Positions 1 to 8,820 of a stretch of DNA of 39,096 nucleotides are shown one piece after another (positions within the stretch are counted from its first letter, which is position 1; every line of letters starts with the position of its first letter). This DNA comes from an uncultured Collinsella sp. GTDB lineage: Bacteria > Actinomycetota > Coriobacteriia > Coriobacteriales > Coriobacteriaceae. Where the stretch lies: NCBI GenBank assembly GCA_958346935.1, contig CATVTM010000011.1:1-39096 (forward strand). The letters run 5' to 3'. Position numbers and translations under genes: made by a program. The notes under the pieces were generated by a model. It worked only from the letters and a program-made list of their open reading frames with translations. It searched no databases and was not told where the DNA came from.

Positions 1-47
1 GGGTTTGTCTAAGGATCTTGCTGAAGCTCTGCCTTTGGCTCAAATGG

Positions 48-79
48 AAACGGGGGACGCATCTGCATCCCCCGTTTTT
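48..79 (+). terminator. Intrinsic terminator, probably of a gene left of the window
   Basis: A 10-bp perfect stem (48-57 with 68-77) has a core of C and five G facing five C and G, and a run of five T follows on the plus strand (75-79). The T-run favours termination of plus-strand transcription entering from the left edge. On the minus strand the stem is followed only by TTT and is a weaker end for the phosphodiesterase gene. The first 47 bases hold no gene I can support. Confidence 0.6.
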
Positions 80-86
80 GTTGCGG

Positions 87-554
87 TTAGTCCAAGTCAA
101 TAAACTTGGTGCTTAGGATCTTGCCGTCTTTGACGAGCATTCTGGCCATGGTGGGGCCTCGGGTGCCTCTGGGGTAGCTGGCGCTGCCCGGGTTGAGGAC
201 TAAGCAGCGGCCCACTTGGGCTTCTTTGGTTACGTGGGTGTGGCCGTTGATGGCTACGTCTACGGATCCCACCGGAAGGTCTTCGCGGTAGTGGGCTACG
301 GCGAATTTGAGGCCTTCGTAGGTAAAGAGCGCAAGACGGTCTACGTCGGGGCCGTAGTCGCGGTAGTAATCGTTGTTGCCCAATACGGCCCGCACGGGGG
401 CGATGGTGCATAGGTGCTCGTAGTCCATCTCTGACGTAAGGTCGCCGGCGTGGATGATCAGGTCTGCGCCCTCAAGCTCATCCAAGAGCGCAGGCGATAA
501 ATAGCCGTGGGTGTCCGAGATGATGTCGATGCGCTTGGCGCTTGCGCTGTTCAT
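87..554 (-). CDS. YfcE/MJ0936-family metallophosphodiesterase
   Basis: A 155-residue calcineurin-like phosphoesterase of the short YfcE class, which hydrolyses phosphodiester bonds using two metal ions. The family motifs are all present in order: ISDTHG near the N-terminus, then HAGD, LGNND, GHTH and NPGS. The natural substrate of these small enzymes is usually unknown. The start is set at 554 because GGAAGGG lies just upstream. A longer reading to 608 would run back through the terminator at 595-645 that ends the next gene. It is cytoplasmic with no signal peptide. It appears to be a single-gene unit. Confidence 0.9.
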   Translation of the reverse strand: MNSASAKRIDIISDTHGYLSPALLDELEGADLIIHAGDLTSEMDYEHLCTIAPVRAVLGNNDYYRDYGPDVDRLALFTYEGLKFAVAHYREDLPVGSVDVAINGHTHVTKEAQVGRCLVLNPGSASYPRGTRGPTMARMLVKDGKILSTKFIDLD

Positions 555-594
555 GGGATCCCTTCCGCAAAAAAACGATTCGGCAGATACATAC

Positions 595-645
595 AAAAAA
601 GGCCCCACGGCTCCGCAGACGATGGGTCTACAGGGCTGCGGGGCC
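595..645 (-). terminator. Intrinsic terminator of the first LytTR regulator gene
   Basis: On the minus strand GGCCCC (640-645) pairs with GGGGCC (601-606). Further pairing lies inside (GTAGAC with GTCTGC), and a run of six T follows immediately (595-600). It lies right after the LytTR stop codon at 652, so it ends the glycosyltransferase-kinase-regulator operon. Confidence 0.8.
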
Positions 646-651
646 AGTGTG

Positions 652-1368
652 CTAGAGACTCAGGGCCTTCTTGAGCGGCACGACGCGGCGGCGCGAAACC
701 GGCACGCGTTCGTCGACGCCCGTAATGCCCAGCTGGATGGCGCCCGAGGGCACCGTCTCGACGTCCGTAACGCACGCCAAGTTGACGATATAGCGGCGGT
801 GAACACGGAAGAAGCCAAAGTCGCAGAGCTTGGCCTCAAACTGCGCCAGCGAGGTCGTCGACAAAAAGCGATCATCGACGGTATAGATGCAGGAGTAATC
901 GTCCTTGGCCATGATAAAGCGAATGTCGTCCACGGGAATGAGCACCTTGCGGCCGCCCTTTTCCACCGGGATACGCTCGATGGTCACCTTGCTGTCCGTA
1001 ACCGGCTTGGCGCGTTGCATGACCTTCTCGATCGCGCGATCCAAGCGAGCTTCCTCGACCGGCTTCATCAGATAATCGACAGCATCCACGTCGAATGCCT
1101 CGACCGCATGGTCGCTATACGCAGTCACAAACACGATCGCCGGCGGATTTTTGAGCTTATGCAGTGCCTCGGCAAGTTGCAGGCCCGAGGCACCGGGCAT
1201 CGAGATATCGAGAAACACGACATCCACGCGACTTTCCATAAGCATCTCGATGGCGGAGCGGACGCTCGACGCCTCCGTGATCGTGCCGATCTTGCCCGTT
1301 TGCTCGAGCAAGAAGCGAAGCTCCGAGCGAGCCGGCGCTTCATCATCCACAATCATCGCACGCAGCAT
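652..1368 (-). CDS. LytTR-family response regulator (first pair)
   Basis: A 238-residue regulator made of a CheY-like receiver (about 1-120) and a LytTR DNA-binding domain (about 140-238). In the receiver the acidic pair is Asp8-Asp9, the phospho-acceptor is Asp54 in the FLDISMPG motif, and the conserved Lys is in YLMKPVEEA. LytTR regulators bind short direct repeats upstream of targets such as cell-surface, bacteriocin or autolysin genes. It lies 72 bp after the sensor kinase and is co-transcribed with it. ATG 1368 is preferred over TTG 1389 because GAAAGG sits 10 nt upstream and the protein then begins directly with the receiver strand. It is about 50% alike by eye to the regulator at 6542-7276. 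Confidence 0.92.
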   Translation of the reverse strand: MLRAMIVDDEAPARSELRFLLEQTGKIGTITEASSVRSAIEMLMESRVDVVFLDISMPGASGLQLAEALHKLKNPPAIVFVTAYSDHAVEAFDVDAVDYLMKPVEEARLDRAIEKVMQRAKPVTDSKVTIERIPVEKGGRKVLIPVDDIRFIMAKDDYSCIYTVDDRFLSTTSLAQFEAKLCDFGFFRVHRRYIVNLACVTDVETVPSGAIQLGITGVDERVPVSRRRVVPLKKALSL

Positions 1369-1440
1369 AGGGATAAAACCTTTCGTCAACTAACTACGCC
1401 GGGCATCCGTCGCATGACGTTGAGCCCGTAGCCTTTTATT

Positions 1441-2784
1441 TTACTCTTGAATGTCGAAGATGCTCTCTGACAAATCAAGATGAAGGAGCACTTTGGTGCC
1501 CTTGCCCGGCGCCGATTCGACACGCGTATAGGAGTGCGGCCCATAAAAGCGATGGATGCGCTCCGAAATATTGTGCATGGCCACACCGGCGCCGCCACCC
1601 TGGGGAGAGCTGGCGTCGGGACGGGCAGAGCGCTCGTCAAACAGTCTGGCGGCGGTACCCTCATCCATGCCCACGCCATTATCGGCCACGGCAATCAAGA
1701 TTGCATCCTCGCCGTCTTGGTGAACGGTCACGTCGATCCTCAGGGCGTCGTCATCGCCCATACCATGACGTACGGCGTTCTCGACAATCGGCTGGATCAC
1801 GAACGCCGGCACCAGCGTATCTTCCACGTCCTCGGACACATCGAACGTCGCAAGCACGCGGTCCTCGCCAAAGCGGGCCTTCTCAAAGGTAAGGTAGCGC
1901 TTGGTCTGTGCGACCTCGCGCGAGACCGGAATAAGCGATCCCGAGTTGTCGAGTGTGGCACGATAGAACGATGAGAACTCACGAAGCAGTTCGCGGGCCC
2001 GCAGCGGGTCGGTGCGCGTAAACGATGCAATGGTGTTCAGCGTGTTGAACAGGAAGTGCGGGTTAATCTGCGCTTGCAGCGCACGCACCTCGGCGCGCGC
2101 CGTGAGTTCCTTTTGCACCTCGAGCTCGTGGATGGCGAGCTGCGTGGACAAGATCTCGGCAAAGCCCGAGGCAAGCGCGTACTGGGTACGGTCGACGGCG
2201 CGCGGGGTCTTGTAGTAGAACTTGAGCGTGCCGACGGTACGATCGCCTACCTTGATGGGGGCGATAATGCCGGCGGGAACTTGGTTGTGCGAGCCGTCCG
2301 AGCCCACGACATCCACCATACGGTTGAACGACTGCACGATGCCATGTTCGATAACGTAGCGTGTGGCAAGCGTGTGGATGGGAGAATCTGGCAGTAGTTT
2401 TTCCTCAAACTCTCCCGCGCAGGCAAGCACGTTGCCCTCGTCGGTGATGGCCACCGTCATGGCGCGCGTCTCGGGCAAAATGCGCCGGCACACCAAACGC
2501 GCCGACTCCTGCGTCAGACCGCCCTTAATGTCCTCGAGCATGGCCGAGGCCACCGAGAGCGTCTCCTCGGTGTACTGGGAGCGCACCGAATCGGGATTGA
2601 GCGTCAAAAAGATAAAGATGCACAGAAAGATGCACAGCAGCGCGCAGGCAATCACCGTGGCGATCGGCTCGATACCGGTCGCTAGGGCAAAGACAAAGTA
2701 CGCCAGCACGCAGATGGCGCAGGCGACGGCGATGATGCGAAAGATTGATATTGAACTATCGCGCTGGGCGCGGCGGTCGATCAT
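1441..2784 (-). CDS. LytS/YehU-type sensor histidine kinase (first pair)
   Basis: A 447-residue membrane kinase. Two hydrophobic spans (about 14-36 and 41-62) form a short membrane anchor. A GAF-like region follows (about 90-215). The HisKA_7TM-independent His_kinase domain (PF06580) has the motif QINPHFLFNTLNT with the phospho-acceptor His243. The ATPase domain shows the N-box IVENAVRHG and the G-box DNGVGMD. It should phosphorylate the LytTR regulator encoded 72 bp downstream. ATG 2784 has GGAGGGGG upstream and overlaps the glycosyltransferase stop by 4 bp (ATGA), so the two are translationally coupled. A longer open frame to 3177 is only a shadow of the glycosyltransferase. The stimulus is unknown, and the GAF region could bind a small ligand. 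Confidence 0.92.
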   Translation of the reverse strand: MIDRRAQRDSSISIFRIIAVACAICVLAYFVFALATGIEPIATVIACALLCIFLCIFIFLTLNPDSVRSQYTEETLSVASAMLEDIKGGLTQESARLVCRRILPETRAMTVAITDEGNVLACAGEFEEKLLPDSPIHTLATRYVIEHGIVQSFNRMVDVVGSDGSHNQVPAGIIAPIKVGDRTVGTLKFYYKTPRAVDRTQYALASGFAEILSTQLAIHELEVQKELTARAEVRALQAQINPHFLFNTLNTIASFTRTDPLRARELLREFSSFYRATLDNSGSLIPVSREVAQTKRYLTFEKARFGEDRVLATFDVSEDVEDTLVPAFVIQPIVENAVRHGMGDDDALRIDVTVHQDGEDAILIAVADNGVGMDEGTAARLFDERSARPDASSPQGGGAGVAMHNISERIHRFYGPHSYTRVESAPGKGTKVLLHLDLSESIFDIQE

Positions 2785-3968
2785 TCGGCCCCCTCCAGGA
2801 TACTGATCAGTTGTGCGTCTCGCCAAAGCCCGTCCATGATCTTGGGCCAAAAGCTCTGGAAACGCAGGTAGCTTGCAGCGTTTTGGCGCGCATAGGCCTT
2901 TGCCTCGTCGATACCATGGCGCCAGATGCGCAGGTAGCCCTCGTGCTCGCGGGTAAACACGCTGCGGACCATGGCGGTCTTGCGCACACGGTCGTCGAGC
3001 TCGCGCGAGATCCACGGGCCTGGGTAGGGCATGAGCGATGCCGCCGTAACGGGAATGAGCTCCTTCTGGTGCGCGGCGAACGTCAGCTTGGCCCGCTCGT
3101 AGTACCAACGGTACACGTCCTGCATAAAGCGCGGCGAGCGCTTTTCGGACTCCGGGGGCAGGTGACGCACAGTCCACTCGTTATCGAACCACACATCGTA
3201 GCCAAACATGCGCATGTTAAACAGGTAGTCGAGGTCCTCGCCACGGGTGATAAACGGGTCGAAGGCCACGCGGGTAAAGGCACGGGCATGCAGGGCCATC
3301 AGGCCGCCGCACACGTAGTTGGAACGCGAGATGCGGGTACCCGAAAGCGCCTTTTTCATCCAGCGATTAAACTCGATACGCTTGGTCCACCAGCGATGAC
3401 AGATACCCGCCTTGTCCGTAGGGGCCAGCGGCGATCCATCGCGATCGTAGAAGTAACCGCTTTTGACCAAAATCGGCAAGCCCTGGCGTGTCTGCTGCCC
3501 CAGTGCATACGTCGCACGCTTCATAAAGTCGGCGTCGATGACGGTCTCGTCGTCATCCAAAAAGACAACCGCATCGTGCCCCAGCACCGCCGCGCAGGCA
3601 AGGCCCATGTTACGGATGGCACCGTAGCCTCGCAGGCTCACGCACTCGCCCGAACCCTTGGGCGCAATCTGCGCCACACGATCGGCGATACGCGATGCCT
3701 GAGTATTGGTGACAACGGTGACCTTGAGCGTAGGATGTGCGTTGACGATATCGTGCACGCGCAACGACACATCGGCTGTGGCAGAAACGGGGCAAACCAC
3801 CAGCAAGATAATACGTGGAATGTCGCGCACCTGTTCGAGCGAGGCCAGGCAACGGTCGAGTTCGGGATTGGCGGCGTTGAGTCGCGTCGAATGATCGTAG
3901 GTGCCAGGGGCGTTTGCGCGGGCGTCATCGCCCGCCCAATACGTTGGAATCACGACCGTGGCGTTCAT
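2781..3968 (-). CDS. Family 2 glycosyltransferase-like protein
   Basis: A 395-residue GT-A fold protein beginning with the first beta strand (MNATVVIPTYWAGDD). The nucleotide-sugar/metal-binding motif is FLDDDE (near residue 142). An NYVCGG segment and acidic RGEDLDYLF follow, the last resembling the ED motif of the GT2 catalytic base region. No transmembrane segment is clear, so it probably works at the inner face of the membrane on a cell-wall or exopolysaccharide precursor. The start has GGAGGG 7 nt upstream. It is the first gene of an operon whose next gene, a sensor kinase, overlaps it by 4 bp. That hints that the two-component system and the glycan step belong together. The acceptor and donor sugars cannot be read from the sequence. 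Confidence 0.82.
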   Translation of the reverse strand: MNATVVIPTYWAGDDARANAPGTYDHSTRLNAANPELDRCLASLEQVRDIPRIILLVVCPVSATADVSLRVHDIVNAHPTLKVTVVTNTQASRIADRVAQIAPKGSGECVSLRGYGAIRNMGLACAAVLGHDAVVFLDDDETVIDADFMKRATYALGQQTRQGLPILVKSGYFYDRDGSPLAPTDKAGICHRWWTKRIEFNRWMKKALSGTRISRSNYVCGGLMALHARAFTRVAFDPFITRGEDLDYLFNMRMFGYDVWFDNEWTVRHLPPESEKRSPRFMQDVYRWYYERAKLTFAAHQKELIPVTAASLMPYPGPWISRELDDRVRKTAMVRSVFTREHEGYLRIWRHGIDEAKAYARQNAASYLRFQSFWPKIMDGLWRDAQLISILEGAE

Positions 3969-3988
3969 GCCTTACCCTCCCTGCAACA

Positions 3989-4024
3989 CAAAAACGGGGC
4001 GCCGCCAAACACAGGCGACGCCCC
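3989..4024 (-). terminator. Intrinsic terminator of the UMF1 transporter transcript
   Basis: On the minus strand GGGGCGTCGCC (4024-4014) pairs with GGCGGCGCCCC (about 4007-3997) with one mismatch, and GTTTTTG follows. The stretch 4025-4153 between this and the transporter stop holds no gene I can see. Confidence 0.7.
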
Positions 4025-4153
4025 GCGACCTAGCTGACTCCATCATACCCACTTGGGCTAATCATTGTTCGGAAGTCAGAATGTTTATTGCGGATACTTC
4101 CAAAAAGGTACCGCGGATAGGCACAATAGCCGCCCGGCACTCGTTTTTCCTCG

Positions 4154-5401
4154 CTATGCCGGCTGGGCCATGCGAGACAGGCGAACCAGCAGGATAAAGC
4201 CCACCACCAGCAGCACGCCGATGGACAGGACGCCCAGCGAGGGGTTGCCGGTCAGCGAGGTGACAACCGACACCAGGAAGGTGCCCATAACGCTTGCATA
4301 GCGGCCAAAGATATCAAAGAAGCCGTAGTACTCGTTGGACTTTTCCTTGGGGATGATACGGCCAAAGTAGCTGCGGCTGAGCGCCTGCACACCGCCCTGG
4401 AACAGGCCGACGAGGATGGCAAGTACCCAGAACTCGAAGGCGGTCTTTAAGAAGAACGCGGCGAAGAGCACGATACCCATATAGGCGGCGACGGCCACCA
4501 TGATCATGTTAAGCGTGCCCACGCGGCCGGCGAGCTTGCCGTAGATAATGGCGGACGGGAAAGCCACGAACTGCGTGACGAGCAGCGCCAGCACCAGCTG
4601 GGTCGAATCGATGCCCAAGGCCGAACCGTAGCTGGTGGCCATGGAGATGACCGTGTGGACACCGTCGATATAGAAGAAGAAGGCGATCATATAGACCAGC
4701 ACGGTCTTGTTGTGGGCAATCTCACGCATGGTGTGTCCCACCTCGGAAAACACGCCGCCCACGATGTGACCGATAGTGTCCTCGGGACCGCGCTCGCGAC
4801 CGTACTTTTGCTTATAGGTGCGAATGAGCGGCAGGGTAAAGATGAGCCACCAGGCACCGGTGATGATAAACGACAGGCGCGTGGCGAGCATGGTGGGAAT
4901 GCCCAAGGCCGGACCGCCCATGATGAGTGCCAGGCAAATGATGAACGGCACGGTGGAGCCGATATAGCCCCAGGCATAGCCCGAGCTGGACACAGCATCC
5001 ATGCGCTCGTCGGTGGTGATATCGGGCAGCATGGCGTCGTAGAACGTCATGGACGAGTTAAGACCGATAGTGCACAGCACATAGACGGTCAAAAAAGCCA
5101 TGGCCGACATGGGGATGGCCTGCGCCAGGCAAAGCACCAGGCCGGTCAGGAAAAAGCCCATGAAGAACTTAATCTTATTGCCCGCGTAGTCGGCAAGTGC
5201 GCCCAGAATGGGCATGAGCATGGCAATGACCAGCGAGGCGATCGTCTGCGCGTTGCCCCAGGCGACCACGAGGTCGGCCGAGGAAGCGCCGGTATTGATT
5301 GCATTGAAGTAGATGGGCACCACCGAGGTGTTGAGCAGCACGAGGGCCGAGTTGCCCACATCGTACATAACCCAGTTACGCTCGAGCTTGGTGTATTTCA
5401 T
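4154..5401 (-). CDS. MFS transporter, UMF1/Atg22-like
   Basis: A 415-residue membrane protein with 11-12 hydrophobic spans. The N-terminal ERNWVMYDVGNSA matches the hallmark W-x-YDxxNSA start of the UMF1 subfamily of the major facilitator superfamily (relatives of yeast vacuolar effluxer Atg22). The loop GALADYAGNK after the second or third span is the MFS A-motif equivalent. A central cytoplasmic loop (about 195-225) contains YKQKYGRERGPED. The bacterial members have no settled substrate, though efflux of amino acids or small metabolites is suspected. It lies 101 bp downstream of the phospholipase C-like gene on the same strand and has its own terminator at 3989-4024. Confidence 0.85.
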   Translation of the reverse strand: MKYTKLERNWVMYDVGNSALVLLNTSVVPIYFNAINTGASSADLVVAWGNAQTIASLVIAMLMPILGALADYAGNKIKFFMGFFLTGLVLCLAQAIPMSAMAFLTVYVLCTIGLNSSMTFYDAMLPDITTDERMDAVSSSGYAWGYIGSTVPFIICLALIMGGPALGIPTMLATRLSFIITGAWWLIFTLPLIRTYKQKYGRERGPEDTIGHIVGGVFSEVGHTMREIAHNKTVLVYMIAFFFYIDGVHTVISMATSYGSALGIDSTQLVLALLVTQFVAFPSAIIYGKLAGRVGTLNMIMVAVAAYMGIVLFAAFFLKTAFEFWVLAILVGLFQGGVQALSRSYFGRIIPKEKSNEYYGFFDIFGRYASVMGTFLVSVVTSLTGNPSLGVLSIGVLLVVGFILLVRLSRMAQPA

Positions 5402-5502
5402 GGACAGGGCCCCTTCGTATTCGCCCGATATGCAGTTAGCTCATCGTACCCCAATTGTCCAGAGGTGCCGGTAAGGATTCGGCAAAGGGGCACGCACGAG
5501 CC

Positions 5503-6447
5503 CTACTCCTCGCGGTCGAACTCTTCGTCGGTGCCGAGCACACGACCGCTGTAGTTGACGTGGTTGGTCACGGCCTCCATATCGCCGGTCTCGATAAAGC
5601 GGGCAACCGCGCACTCGTAATCGAGCAGCGCACGGTCAAAGACCTCGGGGAAGCTCTCGGTCGAGACCTCGTCGGTAAAGGGATTCTTCCATGCCAGATG
5701 GCCCAGGTTGCCGGTACGCTCGGGCAACTCGGTCGTCACGCAGTGCGCAAGGCCGTCGAGCAGCGAATAGTCGTGCACCAAGCCCTCGAGCAGGGCAATC
5801 GCGCGCGTCTTGGCCGAACCCGCCGGCTCGATGGTGCGGTAGAGCATCTGCATATCGGCCACGGCGCCGCCGTACTCCCCCGCCGGGATATCGATACCGT
5901 ACACACGCCCGGCGACATAGCTCATCAGCACGCCGGCCACGCGATTGATACGGTCGGTGGTAACGATCTCACCCGCCGGCGGATAGTCGTCGACCGTGGC
6001 ACCATCGCGCTTGATCTGCAGCATCAGCACGTCCAGGTCGCTCTCGAGCACCGCATGGACCTGGCTGCCCGAATCCTCCAGCTCGGGATCGGACTCAACA
6101 ATGCCAAACTGCTGCTCGTAGACAAAGGGATGGGCGTTGCGGTCGAGCACGTAGTGCGACAGCAGGCCCAGCGCAAAGGCGCGACCCAGGTTGGCATCGC
6201 GCGGAAGCAGGTGAGACACGCCGTCGCGCAGGCACGAGAACTGGCGCGACATGCGCGAGCGGTGCATAACCTGTGCCAGCAGTGTGCAGTCGGAAACGCG
6301 CGGCGTCAGAATGTGGAAGAAAAACGGGTCGGGACCCTGGTTGCCCAGGATAAAAGCGATGCGTTCCTCGTCGGACGTGATAACGCCCTGCGGCAGACGT
6401 TCAATGCTTTCCTCGCCAAATAGATGATGGGTGATAAGCGCGGGCAT
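5503..6447 (-). CDS. Zinc-dependent phospholipase C-like protein (PF00882)
   Basis: A 314-residue protein of the S1-P1 nuclease/zinc-dependent phospholipase C fold. Putative metal ligands are the N-terminal His7-His8, the GNQGPDPFFF segment, HYVLDRNAHPF (His...Asp...His) and HAVLESDLD further on. It has no signal peptide, unlike secreted clostridial alpha-toxin, so it is more likely an intracellular phosphohydrolase. Proteins of this cytosolic type are widespread in anaerobic Firmicutes and Coriobacteriia and are uncharacterised. Start 6447 has GAAAGGA upstream. It follows the second LytTR regulator by 94 bp and precedes the MFS gene by 101 bp, all on the minus strand, so they may share a transcript. 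The reaction is inferred only from the fold. Confidence 0.8.
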   Translation of the reverse strand: MPALITHHLFGEESIERLPQGVITSDEERIAFILGNQGPDPFFFHILTPRVSDCTLLAQVMHRSRMSRQFSCLRDGVSHLLPRDANLGRAFALGLLSHYVLDRNAHPFVYEQQFGIVESDPELEDSGSQVHAVLESDLDVLMLQIKRDGATVDDYPPAGEIVTTDRINRVAGVLMSYVAGRVYGIDIPAGEYGGAVADMQMLYRTIEPAGSAKTRAIALLEGLVHDYSLLDGLAHCVTTELPERTGNLGHLAWKNPFTDEVSTESFPEVFDRALLDYECAVARFIETGDMEAVTNHVNYSGRVLGTDEEFDREE

Positions 6448-6541
6448 AGCGATCCTTTCGATTACATTCGATGCCACCCATTATGCCCACCGCGCGGCCA
6501 TGCCAAACCCGCATCGGCAAACGATGTTGCGCAGGTCTCGC

Positions 6542-7276
6542 TTACGCGAGCCCCAAATGCGCCTTAACCTCGGCAGCACGACGACGGGACACGGGCACCG
6601 TCGAGGTTACGCGATCGAGCCTGAGCTCCATAAGACCCGTGGAACCGATCTCGACATTGTGCACGTCTTCCAAATTGACCAGATAGCTGCGGTGGACGCG
6701 GATAAAGCCCTCGGAGGCCAAGCGCCGCTCGAGCGAGGAAATCGACTCATTGATCAGGTATGTTCCCTCGGCGCAGACGGCGTTGCAAAAATCGGCGCGC
6801 GCCTCAAAGTAGCAGACATCTGCCACGGGAATGAACACCTTTTTGCCCCCACGATCCACCGTCAGGCGCAAAGGCTGGCGCGGAGCATGGACGACGCGGC
6901 GAGCGCCCAGGGCGGTCTCGATCTTGTCGAGCGCCTTTGACAAGCGGGCATCCTCGACCGGTTTGACGACATAATCGACAGCATCGAGGTTATAGGCATC
7001 AGCCGCATACTCGGCAAATGCCGTCACAAACACCACGACCGGCGGTGTCTTTAGGTTCTGCAGCGTCTCGGCAAGCTCAATTCCCGAGCGACCGGGCATG
7101 GTAATGTCTAAAAACAGCACGTCGGGCTTGTTCGACAGAATCGACTCCACGGCTTCGGTGACATTGCCCGCCTCGGCAATCTGGCCCACACGCGCATCCT
7201 TTTCCAACAGATAGCGTAGCTCAGCCCTAATTGGAGGTTCGTCATCAACCACCAAGATGTTCCAGCCTTCGGACAT
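6542..7276 (-). CDS. LytTR-family response regulator (second pair)
   Basis: A 244-residue regulator with a receiver (acidic pair Asp11-Asp12, phospho-acceptor Asp57 in FLDITMPG, Lys in VVKPVEDA) and a C-terminal LytTR domain (about 140-240). It is the evident paralogue of the regulator at 652-1368, sharing the segments EAVESIL/SAIEMLM, PVEDARL/PVEEARL, VPVSRRRAAEV/VPVSRRRVVPL and FIRVHRSYLVNL/FFRVHRRYIVNL. The start codon has GAGGGGAA upstream. It lies 40 bp after its cognate kinase. By family it activates or represses a small set of envelope-related genes, but no targets can be named here. Confidence 0.92.
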   Translation of the reverse strand: MSEGWNILVVDDEPPIRAELRYLLEKDARVGQIAEAGNVTEAVESILSNKPDVLFLDITMPGRSGIELAETLQNLKTPPVVVFVTAFAEYAADAYNLDAVDYVVKPVEDARLSKALDKIETALGARRVVHAPRQPLRLTVDRGGKKVFIPVADVCYFEARADFCNAVCAEGTYLINESISSLERRLASEGFIRVHRSYLVNLEDVHNVEIGSTGLMELRLDRVTSTVPVSRRRAAEVKAHLGLA

Positions 7277-7316
7277 ATGCGCTTCCCCTCTTTTTTTCTC
7301 TCAATCCAACCGCGCG

Positions 7317-8708
7317 CTACACCGTTAGCGGTGCCGGCTCATGCGGCTCGCCGTTCAACTCAACGATGACCTGCGTTCCCACGCCCTCCTGGGACTTCAC
7401 GCGCATGCCAGAATCTTCTCCGTAAAAGAAATGGATGCGCTGAAGCACGTTGAAGAGCGCCAGGCCGCAGCCTCGCTTGACGGAGCCGTCGGCGGTAATG
7501 CTTTCGGGCTCCTCTCGGCGATGCTGCTCAAACAGATGCGCGCAGACTTCTTCGCTCATACCGATACCGTCATCTTCGACGATGATCTCCAAGCCGTCAT
7601 CGGTCTCAAAAGCCCTAACACGAATAGAAAGAGGCTCGGTCTCGCGCTGCGCATGCTTGATGCAGTTTTCGAGCAGCGGCTGCAAGATAAACGGCGGTAC
7701 CATGCTGTCGCGCACCTCAAAGTCAATGTCGACCGAAACGCGCAGACGGCCATCACCATACCGGGCCTGCATAAGATTGATATAACGAGTACCCTGTTCC
7801 ACCTCGTGCTCGAGCGTGGTGAGCGTATCGGAGTCAGAAAGCGTCTGACGATAGTAGTTGGAAAAGTCGATTAGCAGCGATCGCGCGTTGTCGGGCTCGG
7901 TTCGAACGAGCGACACGATCGTGCTGATGGTATTGAATAGAAAATGCGGGTCGACCTGCGACTGCAGAGCGCGCAGCTCCACGCGGGCCGTGAGTTCATC
8001 CTGGCGCTCGAGCTCAAAGCTGGCGAGCTGCGTGGAAATAAGGTCGGCGAAACCCGAGGCAAGCGCCGTCTGGCGCATATCGATGCTGCTCAGGCGCGGG
8101 TAATACAGCTCGAGTGTGCCCACGCAATGCCCACGCACGGTAAGCGGCGCGACAATGCCGGCGCGCAGGCGGGGAAAATAGCCGCCCGTCTCATTGGAAG
8201 CGTCACGCGAAAACACGCTCTGCTCACCCGTCTCAATCACGTTGAGCGTAGTCTTGAGCACCACCGGGGTGCCGGCAGGGCATTTTGCCGAGTCCTCGCC
8301 CCAGCTTGCCAGTACCTGCTTGCCGTCGGTAAAGCAGATGGCAGAGGCGATGGTCTCGGATAGGATGATCTTGGAGGCGCCCAGGGCAGCTTCGGGCGTA
8401 AGGCCACGCGACGTGTAGGCGAATATTTTTGATGCGATGGCGAGTGTACGGTCGGTTGCGCTCGATGTGAGGTCATCGGGGACCACAAAGACATACGAGA
8501 AGAAGAAGCACAGCATGACCAGGCCGGCAATGACGACAACGCCTGGAACGGGATTGGGGTTATCGGTTAAATCCCAGATAAGCAGCAAGATAAGCGCCGG
8601 AACGACGACACCAAGCAGGGTGGCCTGAACCACATGCTGGGCCGTACGAAAGACCTTGGTAGAGTTGTAGCTCTTGCCCAGAATCAGCCTATTGAGATCC
8701 ACCGTCAT
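7317..8708 (-). CDS. LytS/YehU-type sensor histidine kinase (second pair)
   Basis: A 463-residue kinase with two transmembrane spans (about 28-45 and 55-76), a GAF-like middle part, the His_kinase motif QVDPHFLFNTIST with phospho-acceptor His255, and an ATPase domain with LENCIKHAQ and EDDGIGMS. Start 8708 is chosen because AAGAAGG lies just before it. The open frame continues to 8771, but that stretch contains the terminator of the upstream amidohydrolase gene, so translation from there is unlikely. Domain order and the segment MRQTALASGFADLISTQLA match the first kinase (RTQYALASGFAEILSTQLA), so the two pairs arose by duplication. It is co-transcribed with the regulator that follows 40 bp downstream. 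Confidence 0.9.
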   Translation of the reverse strand: MTVDLNRLILGKSYNSTKVFRTAQHVVQATLLGVVVPALILLLIWDLTDNPNPVPGVVVIAGLVMLCFFFSYVFVVPDDLTSSATDRTLAIASKIFAYTSRGLTPEAALGASKIILSETIASAICFTDGKQVLASWGEDSAKCPAGTPVVLKTTLNVIETGEQSVFSRDASNETGGYFPRLRAGIVAPLTVRGHCVGTLELYYPRLSSIDMRQTALASGFADLISTQLASFELERQDELTARVELRALQSQVDPHFLFNTISTIVSLVRTEPDNARSLLIDFSNYYRQTLSDSDTLTTLEHEVEQGTRYINLMQARYGDGRLRVSVDIDFEVRDSMVPPFILQPLLENCIKHAQRETEPLSIRVRAFETDDGLEIIVEDDGIGMSEEVCAHLFEQHRREEPESITADGSVKRGCGLALFNVLQRIHFFYGEDSGMRVKSQEGVGTQVIVELNGEPHEPAPLTV

Positions 8709-8734
8709 CCCCTTCTTACTGACGCACCCCATAG

Positions 8735-8762
8735 CAATAAAGAGGGCCGCAAGCGACCCTCT
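8735..8762 (-). terminator. Intrinsic terminator of the amidohydrolase transcript
   Basis: On the minus strand AGAGGGTCGC (8762-8753) pairs with GCGGCCCTCT (8750-8741) across a 2-nt loop, with one G-T wobble, followed by TTTATT. It lies 58 bp beyond the amidohydrolase stop. Confidence 0.75.
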
Positions 8763-8820
8763 CCATTGCATTATGCAATCAAAAACTGTGTTTTACATCC
8801 AGCCATCGACAAACGGTATC

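Noticed and set aside
1..47. A coding end at the left edge (stop TAA at 10-12)
   Set aside because: Only three codons would be in the window, so no product can be supported.
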